DNA of 64,000 nt, from positions 1 to 64,000 of the forward strand of contig NZ_SEMD01000016.1 of NCBI RefSeq assembly GCF_004153165.1, written 5' to 3'. A program made the position numbers and the translations under genes. The notes beneath the pieces are model-generated. The model worked only from the letters and a program-made list of their open reading frames with translations. It was not told the DNA's origin and made no database searches. The stretch comes from Sporolactobacillus sp. THM7-4. Lineage in GTDB: Bacteria > Bacillota > Bacilli > Bacillales > Sporolactobacillaceae. Positions 24,922 to 31,447 of the stretch are shown here, one piece after another (position 1 is the stretch's first letter; each line of letters begins with the position of its first letter).

Positions 24922-25584
24922 GTGGCTGATTGGAATGTCGATCAAATTATACCGATGCGCGAGCACGTCTACCGATATCTGAAGGATTTAATTTTAGAAG
25001 GAACGTACCAGGCGGGAGACCGGCTGATTGAGCGGGATCTGGCTAAGGAAATGAACATCAGCCGGACACCGGTCCGCGAGGCGCTTTTCCGTCTGGAGGC
25101 ACAGGGACTAGTCAAGACTGTGCCGAGAAAAGGTGTTGTTGTCGAGAAAATCTCAAAGCAGCAAATCACGGAAATCTTTGATATTCTCTCAGTTCTGGAA
25201 GGGCTGGCCTGCCGGCTCGCAGCCTGCAGGATTAACCGTGAAACCGCCGAAAGCTGCGAAAAACAGATTCAGCGTATCCGGGCATTTCTCGCTGAATATC
25301 AAAAAGAAGATATTGAGCTGTTTCACATGAGTGTCTGTGACTTTATCTATAAGGCAGCAAAAAGCCGGAAACTTTACCTGATGCTGACAGATTTAACGGA
25401 TTATATCCGAGTGTTTGCCAGGGCGGGGTACAGGAAGGACGGGCGATTTGAAGAGGCAATGACTGAGCACATGCATATACTGGAAGCAATAAAGCAAGGA
25501 AATGCTCAGGCAGCCGAGGAGCGGGCAGCAGACCATATCCGAAGATCCAAATTCATTTATTTAACCTCAGCCCATTCTGATTAA
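24922..25584 (+). CDS. GntR-family (FCD) transcription regulator
   Basis: 220 residues: N-terminal winged HTH (about 8-75) with DRLIERDLAKEMNISRTPVREALFRLEAQGLV and RKGVVV, then an all-helical FCD effector domain. The start was set to GTG 24922, with GGGGG upstream, because the longer ATG frame would begin inside the operator. FCD GntR factors usually respond to small organic acids or sugar acids. It is convergent with the permease, and the shared operator implies that the permease is its target. Confidence 0.9.
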   Translation: MADWNVDQIIPMREHVYRYLKDLILEGTYQAGDRLIERDLAKEMNISRTPVREALFRLEAQGLVKTVPRKGVVVEKISKQQITEIFDILSVLEGLACRLAACRINRETAESCEKQIQRIRAFLAEYQKEDIELFHMSVCDFIYKAAKSRKLYLMLTDLTDYIRVFARAGYRKDGRFEEAMTEHMHILEAIKQGNAQAAEERAADHIRRSKFIYLTSAHSD

Positions 25585-25598
25585 ATTCTGAAATACTT

Positions 25599-26987
25599 TT
25601 ACGAGTAGACAAAAAGCCACTGGACAAAGAGAGTCAGAACCAAAAGATACAGCAGTGTAAAGGAAAAATTCCAGTTTGATAATTTGAATGGCCGTTCATT
25701 CAGGATTCCCGACATCATGCCGAGTGTCGCGTTATAGGGGCCCATGAGAAAAGCGGGAATGGCGCCCCCGAGCATGGCGAGTGTAACGACAACAGGGGCT
25801 TGATTCAGAATATCCGCATGCAGCGCCTCTGAGATCAGAGCGAGTCCCACGGCAGGATGAAGACCGAAGAATGCAAGCACGAACGGAATAATCGGAAGCA
25901 GTACAAGAAACAGTCGGATTCCCGTAAAGTGAATCAGCGTATTGACCCATCCGGTAACCTGATCATCTATATGCGATACATTTAATGCTGTAATGAAGAA
26001 CCCGGCTGAAAGGAAAATAAAAAACTGATTCTGCATTTTAGGGATATAGGTTATAAAGTGGTCTTTAACGCCGGTCAAAAAAAGGTGTCCTTTTTTTATC
26101 AGCAGACACCAGATCCAGGCCAGCGGAAGCACAAGAAGGCTGACAAGGAACAGGAAACTGACGGCGAAAATATGATCCAGGAGGGTAATGAGAGCATTCA
26201 GTATAATAATGGCAGCCAGTATATGAAGAAGTCTTACCGGTTTTTGCGAAATAGTCCCATCCAGGGCGGCGGCGGCTGATTGCTTCCGTGATGTTTTTAA
26301 CTGTTTTCGAGCGTGCCATGTTTTAAAGGGATGGGCGGCAAAGATCCAATCAAGTAAAAGACCGCCGCCGCTGAGGACCAGCAGATAAGGCAGTACTTTC
26401 ATATAACTTGTGCCCGTCAGATACAGAACCGTACCAACAATGGGCGTCACCGGACTCCATAAAAGCGGCATCGCATAGCCGTGTGTAATGGCTCGGCTTA
26501 AGTAACGCTTCTGATCGTGAATCGGATATTCGGCAGCGGCTGGGGCGATGGCGTAGTAAGTCATGGGCAGAGCGGCGAGATTCATAAATGAGCTGAAAAA
26601 ATAAGACATACAGGACGTCAGCATATAAAGTTGGTCCGGCCCTTTAATTTTTTTTCGAATAATGCCGCGTACTTCATCATCATAGTGACCGAGACGGATC
26701 GGTAGCGACAGGATAGGGATAAGGGCAAACAGCGTCACCATCTGAATCATTTCACCGAACGACGTCACGTAATAGATCGCTTCTGCCCGACTCCACAGAA
26801 GCAGAAGATATCCGCCCCCCAGAAAAATGAGTCCGAACACAAGCGCAAGACCCCTTACAAAACGCAGACTGACAAGTACTGACGTCATAGACAGAATCGA
26901 TACGGTAACAGTTAAAAATGATTGTTGTGGAAAAAAAGAAGCAGCGATATAACTGATAATGGCTGCAAGATACAGGAATCGGATCAT
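25599..26987 (-). CDS. Large multi-pass permease, unassigned (ion-transporter type)
   Basis: 462 residues with about 12 hydrophobic helices in two halves. Each half has a re-entrant-like polar segment: AITHGYAMPLLWSPVTPIVGT in the first, and GGAIPAFLMGPYNATLGMMSG in the second. This resembles organic-anion permeases of the ion transporter superfamily (DcuC/CitM-like), but I cannot name the family. The start ATG has TTGGAGTG upstream. A TATAAT -10 box (27026-27021) and the TGGTATACCA operator precede it, so the neighbouring GntR protein should control it. Confidence 0.75.
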   Translation of the reverse strand: MIRFLYLAAIISYIAASFFPQQSFLTVTVSILSMTSVLVSLRFVRGLALVFGLIFLGGGYLLLLWSRAEAIYYVTSFGEMIQMVTLFALIPILSLPIRLGHYDDEVRGIIRKKIKGPDQLYMLTSCMSYFFSSFMNLAALPMTYYAIAPAAAEYPIHDQKRYLSRAITHGYAMPLLWSPVTPIVGTVLYLTGTSYMKVLPYLLVLSGGGLLLDWIFAAHPFKTWHARKQLKTSRKQSAAAALDGTISQKPVRLLHILAAIIILNALITLLDHIFAVSFLFLVSLLVLPLAWIWCLLIKKGHLFLTGVKDHFITYIPKMQNQFFIFLSAGFFITALNVSHIDDQVTGWVNTLIHFTGIRLFLVLLPIIPFVLAFFGLHPAVGLALISEALHADILNQAPVVVTLAMLGGAIPAFLMGPYNATLGMMSGILNERPFKLSNWNFSFTLLYLLVLTLFVQWLFVYS

Positions 26988-27020
26988 GAGTCACACTCCA
27001 ATGAGGCGGGATATAAAATT

Positions 27021-27044
27021 ATTATACATTTTTGGTATACCAAA
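27021..27044 (-). promoter_or_regulatory. Permease promoter with GntR operator in its spacer
   Basis: On the minus strand, TATAAT at 27026-27021, preceded 17 nt upstream by a weak -35 (TGGTAT, 27049-27044). TTTGGTATACCAAA (27031-27044) is a perfect 14-bp palindrome inside the spacer, containing the same TGGTATACCA core as at 24893-24902. Repressor binding would block this promoter. Confidence 0.75.
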
Positions 27045-27155
27045 TACCATAAAAATTGGTGACCTGTTTTCTAATGTGTATTTGTGCCGTAAGCAATGGA
27101 TTATCACTTGATTGGTACATAACCGCCATAAGGAGCTTTATGGTATGGAATAACG

Positions 27156-27170
27156 GTTGTATAATACAAC
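27156..27170. promoter_or_regulatory. Palindrome near right edge of the island
   Basis: GTTGTAT-A-ATACAAC: 7-bp arms around one base, 20 nt before the dat remnant. A CCATAA/TTATGG stem lies just upstream (27126-27143). It may be an operator or an island-end structure. No function assigned. Confidence 0.35.
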
Positions 27171-27190
27171 TATTTTGATTCAGGGATATA

Positions 27191-27249
27191 TAAACATCCC
27201 CGTTGAGCAACGGACAGTCGCTCGCATCAAAGCCGTCGCACTTTACTGA
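27191..27249 (+). pseudogene. Internally deleted 3' remnant of dat
   Basis: 25 bases match dat 20276-20300 with two changes. A jump of 153 bases (51 codons, frame kept) then leads into the last 34 bases of dat, including the TGA. There is no start codon or catalytic part. It shows that the dat 3' end was duplicated when the island was formed. Confidence 0.85.
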
Positions 27250-27367
27250 AAAACAAATGTTAGTTACTGCTTTCAACATGCAGCAGGATTTGTTTTGCCT
27301 GCTGTATTTTTTGTTGCGCATTTATCAACTGATTCCGTTCATTTTCTCCGACAGACTTAAGACGATC
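27216..27367. repeat. Right copy of 152-bp direct repeat
   Basis: Same orientation as 20454-20605, with 149 of 152 identical. Here the repeat runs into the intact coiled-protein gene, while its dat part is only a remnant. Start-to-start distance to the left copy is 6762 bp. Confidence 0.95.
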
Positions 27368-27523
27368 GTCAATCGCCTGTTCCGCTTTCTGGAGATTTTG
27401 CATGACGCGGACCGCCTTGTCTCTGCCGCCTGAATCCTGCAGGCTTTTAATCGCCTGGTATGCTTGTTTTAAAAATTGCTCCGCCTCGTGCAGATGAAGT
27501 TCATGGGTCTCCGGCATGGACAT
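27260..27523 (-). CDS. Small helical/coiled protein, unrecognised
   Basis: 87 residues, almost wholly alpha-helical with heptad-like spacing: LHEAEQFLKQAYQAIKSL, then VMQNLQKAEQAIDDRL and NAQQKIQQAKQILLHV. It is soluble and has no known motif. I chose ATG 27523, which has AGGAGG 5 nt upstream. It was presumably the convergent neighbour of dat before the island came between them; its 3' end is duplicated next to dat. Function unknown; it may be a small structural or spore-related protein. Confidence 0.7.
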   Translation of the reverse strand: MSMPETHELHLHEAEQFLKQAYQAIKSLQDSGGRDKAVRVMQNLQKAEQAIDDRLKSVGENERNQLINAQQKIQQAKQILLHVESSN

Positions 27524-27602
27524 CTTGACCTCCTGGCTGATGATAGAAATATGTTTCACCTGTTAGAATGGACAATTGGGCACAATTCCATGAATGTTTT
27601 CA

Positions 27603-27722
27603 TTTGACTCGGTCGCCTGGCATTGCCCATGAGAGTAAGACCGTGTAAAATTAAGGGTACGATCTTTCTGTGATAAAGATCGCAGGACGCTGATGTCTAT
27701 CGCTGAGTGAGAAGGGATAACC
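27603..27722 (+). promoter_or_regulatory. Structured leader of the ECF S-component gene
   Basis: Contains CGGTC (27610-27614) pairing with GACCG (27639-27643), and a perfect CGATCTTT/AAAGATCG hairpin (27660-27682) about 40 nt before the ATG. It has no T-run and no recognisable B12 or other riboswitch core. It could be a regulatory leader. Confidence 0.35.
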
Positions 27723-28217
27723 ATGCTTCAGGTGCGCAAACTGACGGTTGTGTCTTTGCTGACTGCCGCTGCAGTTGTTGGCAGGCTTGCCATCCATGGA
27801 TTCAATATGCAGCCGGCAACGTGGATCATTATTCTGACTGGTTGGTTCTTTGGCTGGAAGATGGGTCTTGCCGAAGGACTGATGGTTGGTCTCGTGACCG
27901 ATATGGTACTTGGGCCTGGTTATTGGACGCCCTTTCAAATGACGGGATGGGGACTGATTGGTTTTATTTCACATTTTATTCCCAAAAAGATGCCTTTTCA
28001 TTACGGCTGGCTCGTTATTTCCGGCTATTTATATGGCATAGTGATGGCCTTTTCTTATCTTCTGGTGTCGACGAATATCTGGACAGTTGTTGGGATGTAC
28101 CTGAGCGGTTTGATCTTTGATACATATCATGCTGTGGGCAATCTGCTTTTCGGAATCTTCTCGCCGCTCCTGTTTCGCGTATTTGAAAGGGAGAAGCAAT
28201 CGCTCGGAATTAAATAA
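27723..28217 (+). CDS. ECF transporter S component, probably for cobalamin (CbrT-like)
   Basis: 164 residues, six hydrophobic helices and an N-terminal RKLTVVSLLTAAAVVGRL segment, as in S components of energy-coupling factor importers; the AxxxA/R face contacts EcfT. The GLAEGLMVGLVTDMVLGPGYWTPFQM region is the conserved middle of the cobalamin-type (CbrT) group. Specificity for B12 is inferred from the downstream B12 riboswitch, DUF4430 protein and cobalamin adenosyltransferase. It needs EcfAA'T, encoded elsewhere. The start follows AGAAGGG. Confidence 0.8.
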   Translation: MLQVRKLTVVSLLTAAAVVGRLAIHGFNMQPATWIIILTGWFFGWKMGLAEGLMVGLVTDMVLGPGYWTPFQMTGWGLIGFISHFIPKKMPFHYGWLVISGYLYGIVMAFSYLLVSTNIWTVVGMYLSGLIFDTYHAVGNLLFGIFSPLLFRVFEREKQSLGIK

Positions 28218-28345
28218 AGGCACAGAAGCATGGAATCAGGTGCAATTCCTGAACTATCCCGTAACGGTCAGAGTCCGATCTTTGCTTCGTGAGCTGCAGT
28301 TCTATCCCATTTGCGGTCGACATCTGGTGATCCACGCCTGGTGCT
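28218..28345 (+). ncRNA. Cobalamin riboswitch
   Basis: The conserved core is visible: GGAA (28232-28235), GGTGCAATTCC (about 28239-28249), then CCCGTAACGGTCA (about 28258-28270), matching the GGTGNAANTCC and CCCGCNACTGT elements. A degenerate B12 box, CTGGTGATCCACGCC, follows at about 28324-28338. GAAGCA and TGCTTC close an outer helix. The 3' end of the box overlaps the 5' arm of a terminator, so bound cobalamin would favour termination before the DUF4430 gene. Confidence 0.8.
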
Positions 28346-28380
28346 CCTTTTTTTGGGGAGGGTCAGGCTCTTGTTTTTTA
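28336..28380 (+). terminator. Riboswitch expression-platform terminator
   Basis: GCCTG (28336-28340) + CTCC (28344-28347) pair with GGAG (28357-28360) + CAGGC (28364-28368), separated by a 3x3 internal loop and followed by TCTTGTTTTTTA. The first arm shares GCC with the B12 box, so terminator formation is coupled to ligand binding. Confidence 0.75.
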
Positions 28381-28403
28381 TTCAAAAAAGGAGGTTCATT
28401 TTG

Positions 28404-28811
28404 ATGAACAAAAAACGTTTAATCTCCCTTTTAGCCGTGCTGGTCGTTCTTGTGGTCGGTTTCTTTGCCTATCGGGTTACGACTTTCCATCCTGCATCCT
28501 CGCAGCAGCAAGCACTTCATACGGCAACTTTGGAAATTAAGGGAGGCACGAAAGAAATCAATGCGAAGGTGCCGGTGACGAAGAATGAAACGGCGCTTGA
28601 GCAGCTGGAGAAATATACCAAAGCCCATCATATTCAGATAACGGTTACGGGCTCAGGGAAAATGGCATATGTAAAGAGCTTGCAAGGTTTAAAGGCGGAT
28701 AGCAAAAAGGGCTGGATGTTCATGGTGAACGGCAAGATGCCGAAAGTTGGCGCCGGGGCAGTAGTTGTTAAAGCAAATCAGAAAGTCGTTTGGACGTACA
28801 GCAAATATTAA
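28404..28811 (+). CDS. Membrane-anchored DUF4430 (transcobalamin-like) protein
   Basis: 135 residues: N-terminal signal anchor (about 5-25, ISLLAVLVVLVVGFFAY) and an extracytoplasmic DUF4430 domain (TLEIKGGTKEINAKVPVTKNETALEQLEKYTK, then GWMFMVNGKMPKVGAGAVVVKANQKVVWTY). This fold is shared with the C-terminal domain of transcobalamin and intrinsic factor, and in Firmicutes it often accompanies ECF vitamin importers. Start ATG 28404 follows AAGGAGG; the longer open frame runs through the riboswitch and terminator and is rejected. It probably captures corrinoid for the S component (inference). Confidence 0.85.
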   Translation: MNKKRLISLLAVLVVLVVGFFAYRVTTFHPASSQQQALHTATLEIKGGTKEINAKVPVTKNETALEQLEKYTKAHHIQITVTGSGKMAYVKSLQGLKADSKKGWMFMVNGKMPKVGAGAVVVKANQKVVWTYSKY

Positions 28812-28813
28812 CG

Positions 28814-28859
28814 AAAAAATCCATTCAACCGCTTTGTCCTGCGGAGGAATGGATTTTTT
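28814..28859 (+). terminator. Terminator after the DUF4430 gene
   Basis: AAAAAATCCATTC (28814-28826) pairs with GAATGGATTTTTT (28847-28859). An inner CCGC/GCGG helix is also present. Strong on both strands. Confidence 0.88.
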
Positions 28860-28928
28860 GATAACGATAGCTGACTCGACTTGAAAGCCATTGAAAATTA
28901 AGATGAAAGAATCTGAAAGGGGATATTC

Positions 28929-29489
28929 ATGAAATTATATACGAAAAAAGGTGATCGGGGGATAACGCAGCTTGTCGGCGGCTCCCGTGTGTCGAAAGAT
29001 GAACGACATGTCTGTGCGTATGGCACTTTGGATGAGGTCAATGCGTGGATCGGTTACGCTGTCACATTATGTAGCGGGCAAACGGCAGCCTTTTCAGCGG
29101 AATTACAGGAAATCCAGCAATGTCTCTTTGATGCAGGCCATGATTTGGCTGTACCCTTTGACCGAACACGGGATCGGCTGGATGAAAAACCCGTCGACTG
29201 GCTTGAGAAACGAATTGATTATTATAGCGAGGCTTCTCCGGAAATCCGTCAATTTATTTTACCTGGCGGAAGTACGCTCGCGGCAGTACTGCATCTGGCC
29301 CGGACGGTCACACGACGCGCAGAACGTGAAATCGTAGCGCTGCAAAAAGAAGCTGAAATTTCTCCGGTTGTTCTTAAATTTATCAACCGCCTCTCGGATT
29401 ATTTATTCGCTGCAGCAAGATACGCTAATGTATGTATGCACGTTGCGGATATTTCATATAACAGCGAAAGAAATCATGAAAATAATTAA
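28929..29489 (+). CDS. Cob(I)alamin adenosyltransferase, PduO type
   Basis: 186 residues; transfers the adenosyl group of ATP to cob(I)alamin to make adenosylcobalamin. PduO/MMAB motifs: YTKKGDRGITQLVGG (ATP loop, residues 4-18), YGTLDEVNAWIG (36-47), FILPGGS, ARTVTRRAERE, and NRLSDYLFAAARYAN. The start has AAGGGGAT upstream. It lies behind the riboswitch-controlled DUF4430 gene but after a terminator, so it may have its own promoter. No B12-dependent enzyme is found in the window. Confidence 0.95.
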   Translation: MKLYTKKGDRGITQLVGGSRVSKDERHVCAYGTLDEVNAWIGYAVTLCSGQTAAFSAELQEIQQCLFDAGHDLAVPFDRTRDRLDEKPVDWLEKRIDYYSEASPEIRQFILPGGSTLAAVLHLARTVTRRAEREIVALQKEAEISPVVLKFINRLSDYLFAAARYANVCMHVADISYNSERNHENN

Positions 29490-29546
29490 TTGAAAAAGGG
29501 GCAGGAAAACAGATAGGGGTTCAGCAAACCCTGCATAAAAAAGAAG

Positions 29547-29591
29547 ATGAACAGGGCGAGACACTTTTAAAGGGTGTCTCGCCCTGTTCAT
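29547..29591. terminator. Bidirectional terminator between adenosyltransferase and zwf
   Basis: ATGAACAGGGCGAGACAC and its exact complement form an 18-bp stem with a 9-nt loop between convergent genes. Confidence 0.9.
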
Positions 29592-29611
29592 TCTTGTTAG
29601 AAGAAGCTGTA

Positions 29612-31084
29612 TCATTCAGTGCTTGTCAGAGGCCACCAACGAAAACCGTCTCTTGCCAGAAGCTGATCAGAAGAGGCGGGGCCCATAGATCCCGCTTCAT
29701 AGAAATCGAGAGGGACCTTATTCTCTTTCCAGACTGCGACAATAGAATCCATCAGGGACCATGAGTAGGCCACTTCGTCCCAGCGTGTGAAATTCGTCGA
29801 GTCGCCTTTGAAACAATCCGACAGAAGCCTTACATAAGCGCCTGCACCGTAATCACTGGTCCCTGAATTGTTGCTGAATTTCATTGAAATCGGCATCGTA
29901 TTGCCCGTCTCGTTAAATTGCTTGACATTCAGTTTAAGGGAGAGTCCCTCATCCGGTTGGATATGGATGACCAGGAGGTTTGGTTTGACGTCTTCGAAGT
30001 GATAAAAATAAGGATTTTTGGGTATATCCTTGAACTGAACCACAATCTCTGTAGACTTTGCAGTCATACGTTTGCCGGTGCGAACGTAGAAGGGGACACC
30101 CGACCAGCGATAGTTGTCAATATAGAAGCGGGCGGCGACAAAGGTTTCCGTATTCGATTTTGAATCAATATTGTCTTCATCTCGATAACCTTTTACAACC
30201 GAACCGTCGGACAGTACACCGCTTGTGTACTGTCCGCGGACAATCTGGCTGGATATGCTTTCCGCAGACATTGGGCGAATCGATTTAAAGACCTTCACCT
30301 TTTCGTCCCTGATATCTTCCGTATCAAAACGGCCTGGCGGTTCCATAGCTGTCAAAGCAACCATCTGCATCATATGATTTTGAACCATATCAAGGAGTGC
30401 ACCTGTTTGATCATAATAATTCGCCCGTTCTCCAACGCCGAGCGTTTCACTGGATGTTATCTGGACATTCGATATGTGCCGGTGATTCCAGACGGACTCG
30501 AAGATTGGATTGGCAAATCGAAGGGCTTCGATATTCTGCACCATTTCTTTGCCAAGGTAGTGATCAATCCGGTAAATTTCCTTTTCATCGAATACATCCA
30601 GCAAATCCTCATTCAATTTTGTGGCTGAGGGCAAATCGTGGCCGAACGGCTTCTCAATAACCAGGTGCTTCCATCCGACAGTATCGGTCAGCCCGGCCCT
30701 TTTCAGGTTTTGAGCAGCAAGGGTAAAGAATCGGGGGGCAAGTGAAAGATAGAAAATTCGGTTCCCACCCAGATGATAACGGATATCGATTTCATCACTC
30801 AATTTTTTAAGTGAAACAAAACTTTCCGGCTGTTCGATATCGAGCGGTTGATAATAAAAACGGTTTAAAAAATCGCCGATGTGTTCTTCATCAGGCGTAA
30901 TTGAGTCGCTGACGAGACTTCGGAAAGAAAGATGGGTGTGCGGACGCCGTGCGAGCCCGATAACGGCAAATTCCTGATTGTTTTTATAGAGCTGATAGAG
31001 CGCTTGATAAAGTTTGCGCCGCGCCAGGTCTCCGGTCGCGCCAAACATCAAAACAAGCGTGGGCTGCTTTTGGGTTTCATCCAT
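29612..31084 (-). CDS. zwf: Glucose-6-phosphate 1-dehydrogenase
   Basis: First enzyme of the oxidative pentose phosphate pathway, giving NADPH and 6-phosphogluconolactone. 490 residues. Rossmann motif MFGATGDLARRK (about 13-24), EKPFGHD, the active-site signature YRIDHYLGKEMVQN, and the C-terminal G6P dehydrogenase domain with RTGKRM. Start ATG with GAGGCG upstream. It is single, convergent with the adenosyltransferase. gnd and tkt of the same pathway are also in the window but not linked. Confidence 0.97.
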   Translation of the reverse strand: MDETQKQPTLVLMFGATGDLARRKLYQALYQLYKNNQEFAVIGLARRPHTHLSFRSLVSDSITPDEEHIGDFLNRFYYQPLDIEQPESFVSLKKLSDEIDIRYHLGGNRIFYLSLAPRFFTLAAQNLKRAGLTDTVGWKHLVIEKPFGHDLPSATKLNEDLLDVFDEKEIYRIDHYLGKEMVQNIEALRFANPIFESVWNHRHISNVQITSSETLGVGERANYYDQTGALLDMVQNHMMQMVALTAMEPPGRFDTEDIRDEKVKVFKSIRPMSAESISSQIVRGQYTSGVLSDGSVVKGYRDEDNIDSKSNTETFVAARFYIDNYRWSGVPFYVRTGKRMTAKSTEIVVQFKDIPKNPYFYHFEDVKPNLLVIHIQPDEGLSLKLNVKQFNETGNTMPISMKFSNNSGTSDYGAGAYVRLLSDCFKGDSTNFTRWDEVAYSWSLMDSIVAVWKENKVPLDFYEAGSMGPASSDQLLARDGFRWWPLTSTE

Positions 31085-31447
31085 CGATAGTGTCGCCTCA
31101 TTCCTTCTGCAAAATAATAATGGTCACACGTTTGAAGTAAAGTGTTACACCTAAATATACCATGTTATTAGTTTATTTTAAAATAATTGGTCTAAAGAAG
31201 TCGAAAAATGTGCATCATTCGGGTCACTGACTTTGATAATAATTGTCCTATTCGTTGCATTTCATATTTGTACATGTTATTGTGAATTTATGTGTTTAGG
31301 CAATAATAAGGATGGAAGAGGTTTACTTGTTGAAAACAAAGACAACGTTTGCTCATTGTTTGGTAGGCATTTTCCGTCCGTACTCGGGAAATGCCTAATC
31401 ATTTGTAAATAAAAAACGAACATGAAAAAAGGAGACATTGTTATTTA
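31085..31447. other. Long leader region of the DEAD-box helicase gene
   Basis: 363 bases. It contains an AT-rich promoter zone, a short upstream frame (31312-31398), and a stem TAGGCATTT...AAATGCCTA (about 31361-31397) without a T-run. Long structured leaders are common for cold-inducible DEAD-box helicases, so this may be a temperature or translation control element. Confidence 0.45.
31312..31398 (+). CDS. Possible upstream open frame before the helicase gene
   Basis: 28-codon frame beginning ATG GAA GAG, with an internal TTG pair better placed after GGAAGAGG. The last third overlaps the leader stem. It may be a leader peptide for the DEAD-box helicase gene. Weak evidence. Confidence 0.25.
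   Translation: MEEVYLLKTKTTFAHCLVGIFRPYSGNA

Noticed and set aside
27560-27722. Second B12 riboswitch before the ECF gene
   Set aside because: No GGTGNAANTCC or CCCGCNACTGT core could be found there.
28311-28403. N-terminal extension of the DUF4430 gene
   Set aside because: It would be translated through the riboswitch and its terminator; ATG 28404 has the proper ribosome site and signal anchor.
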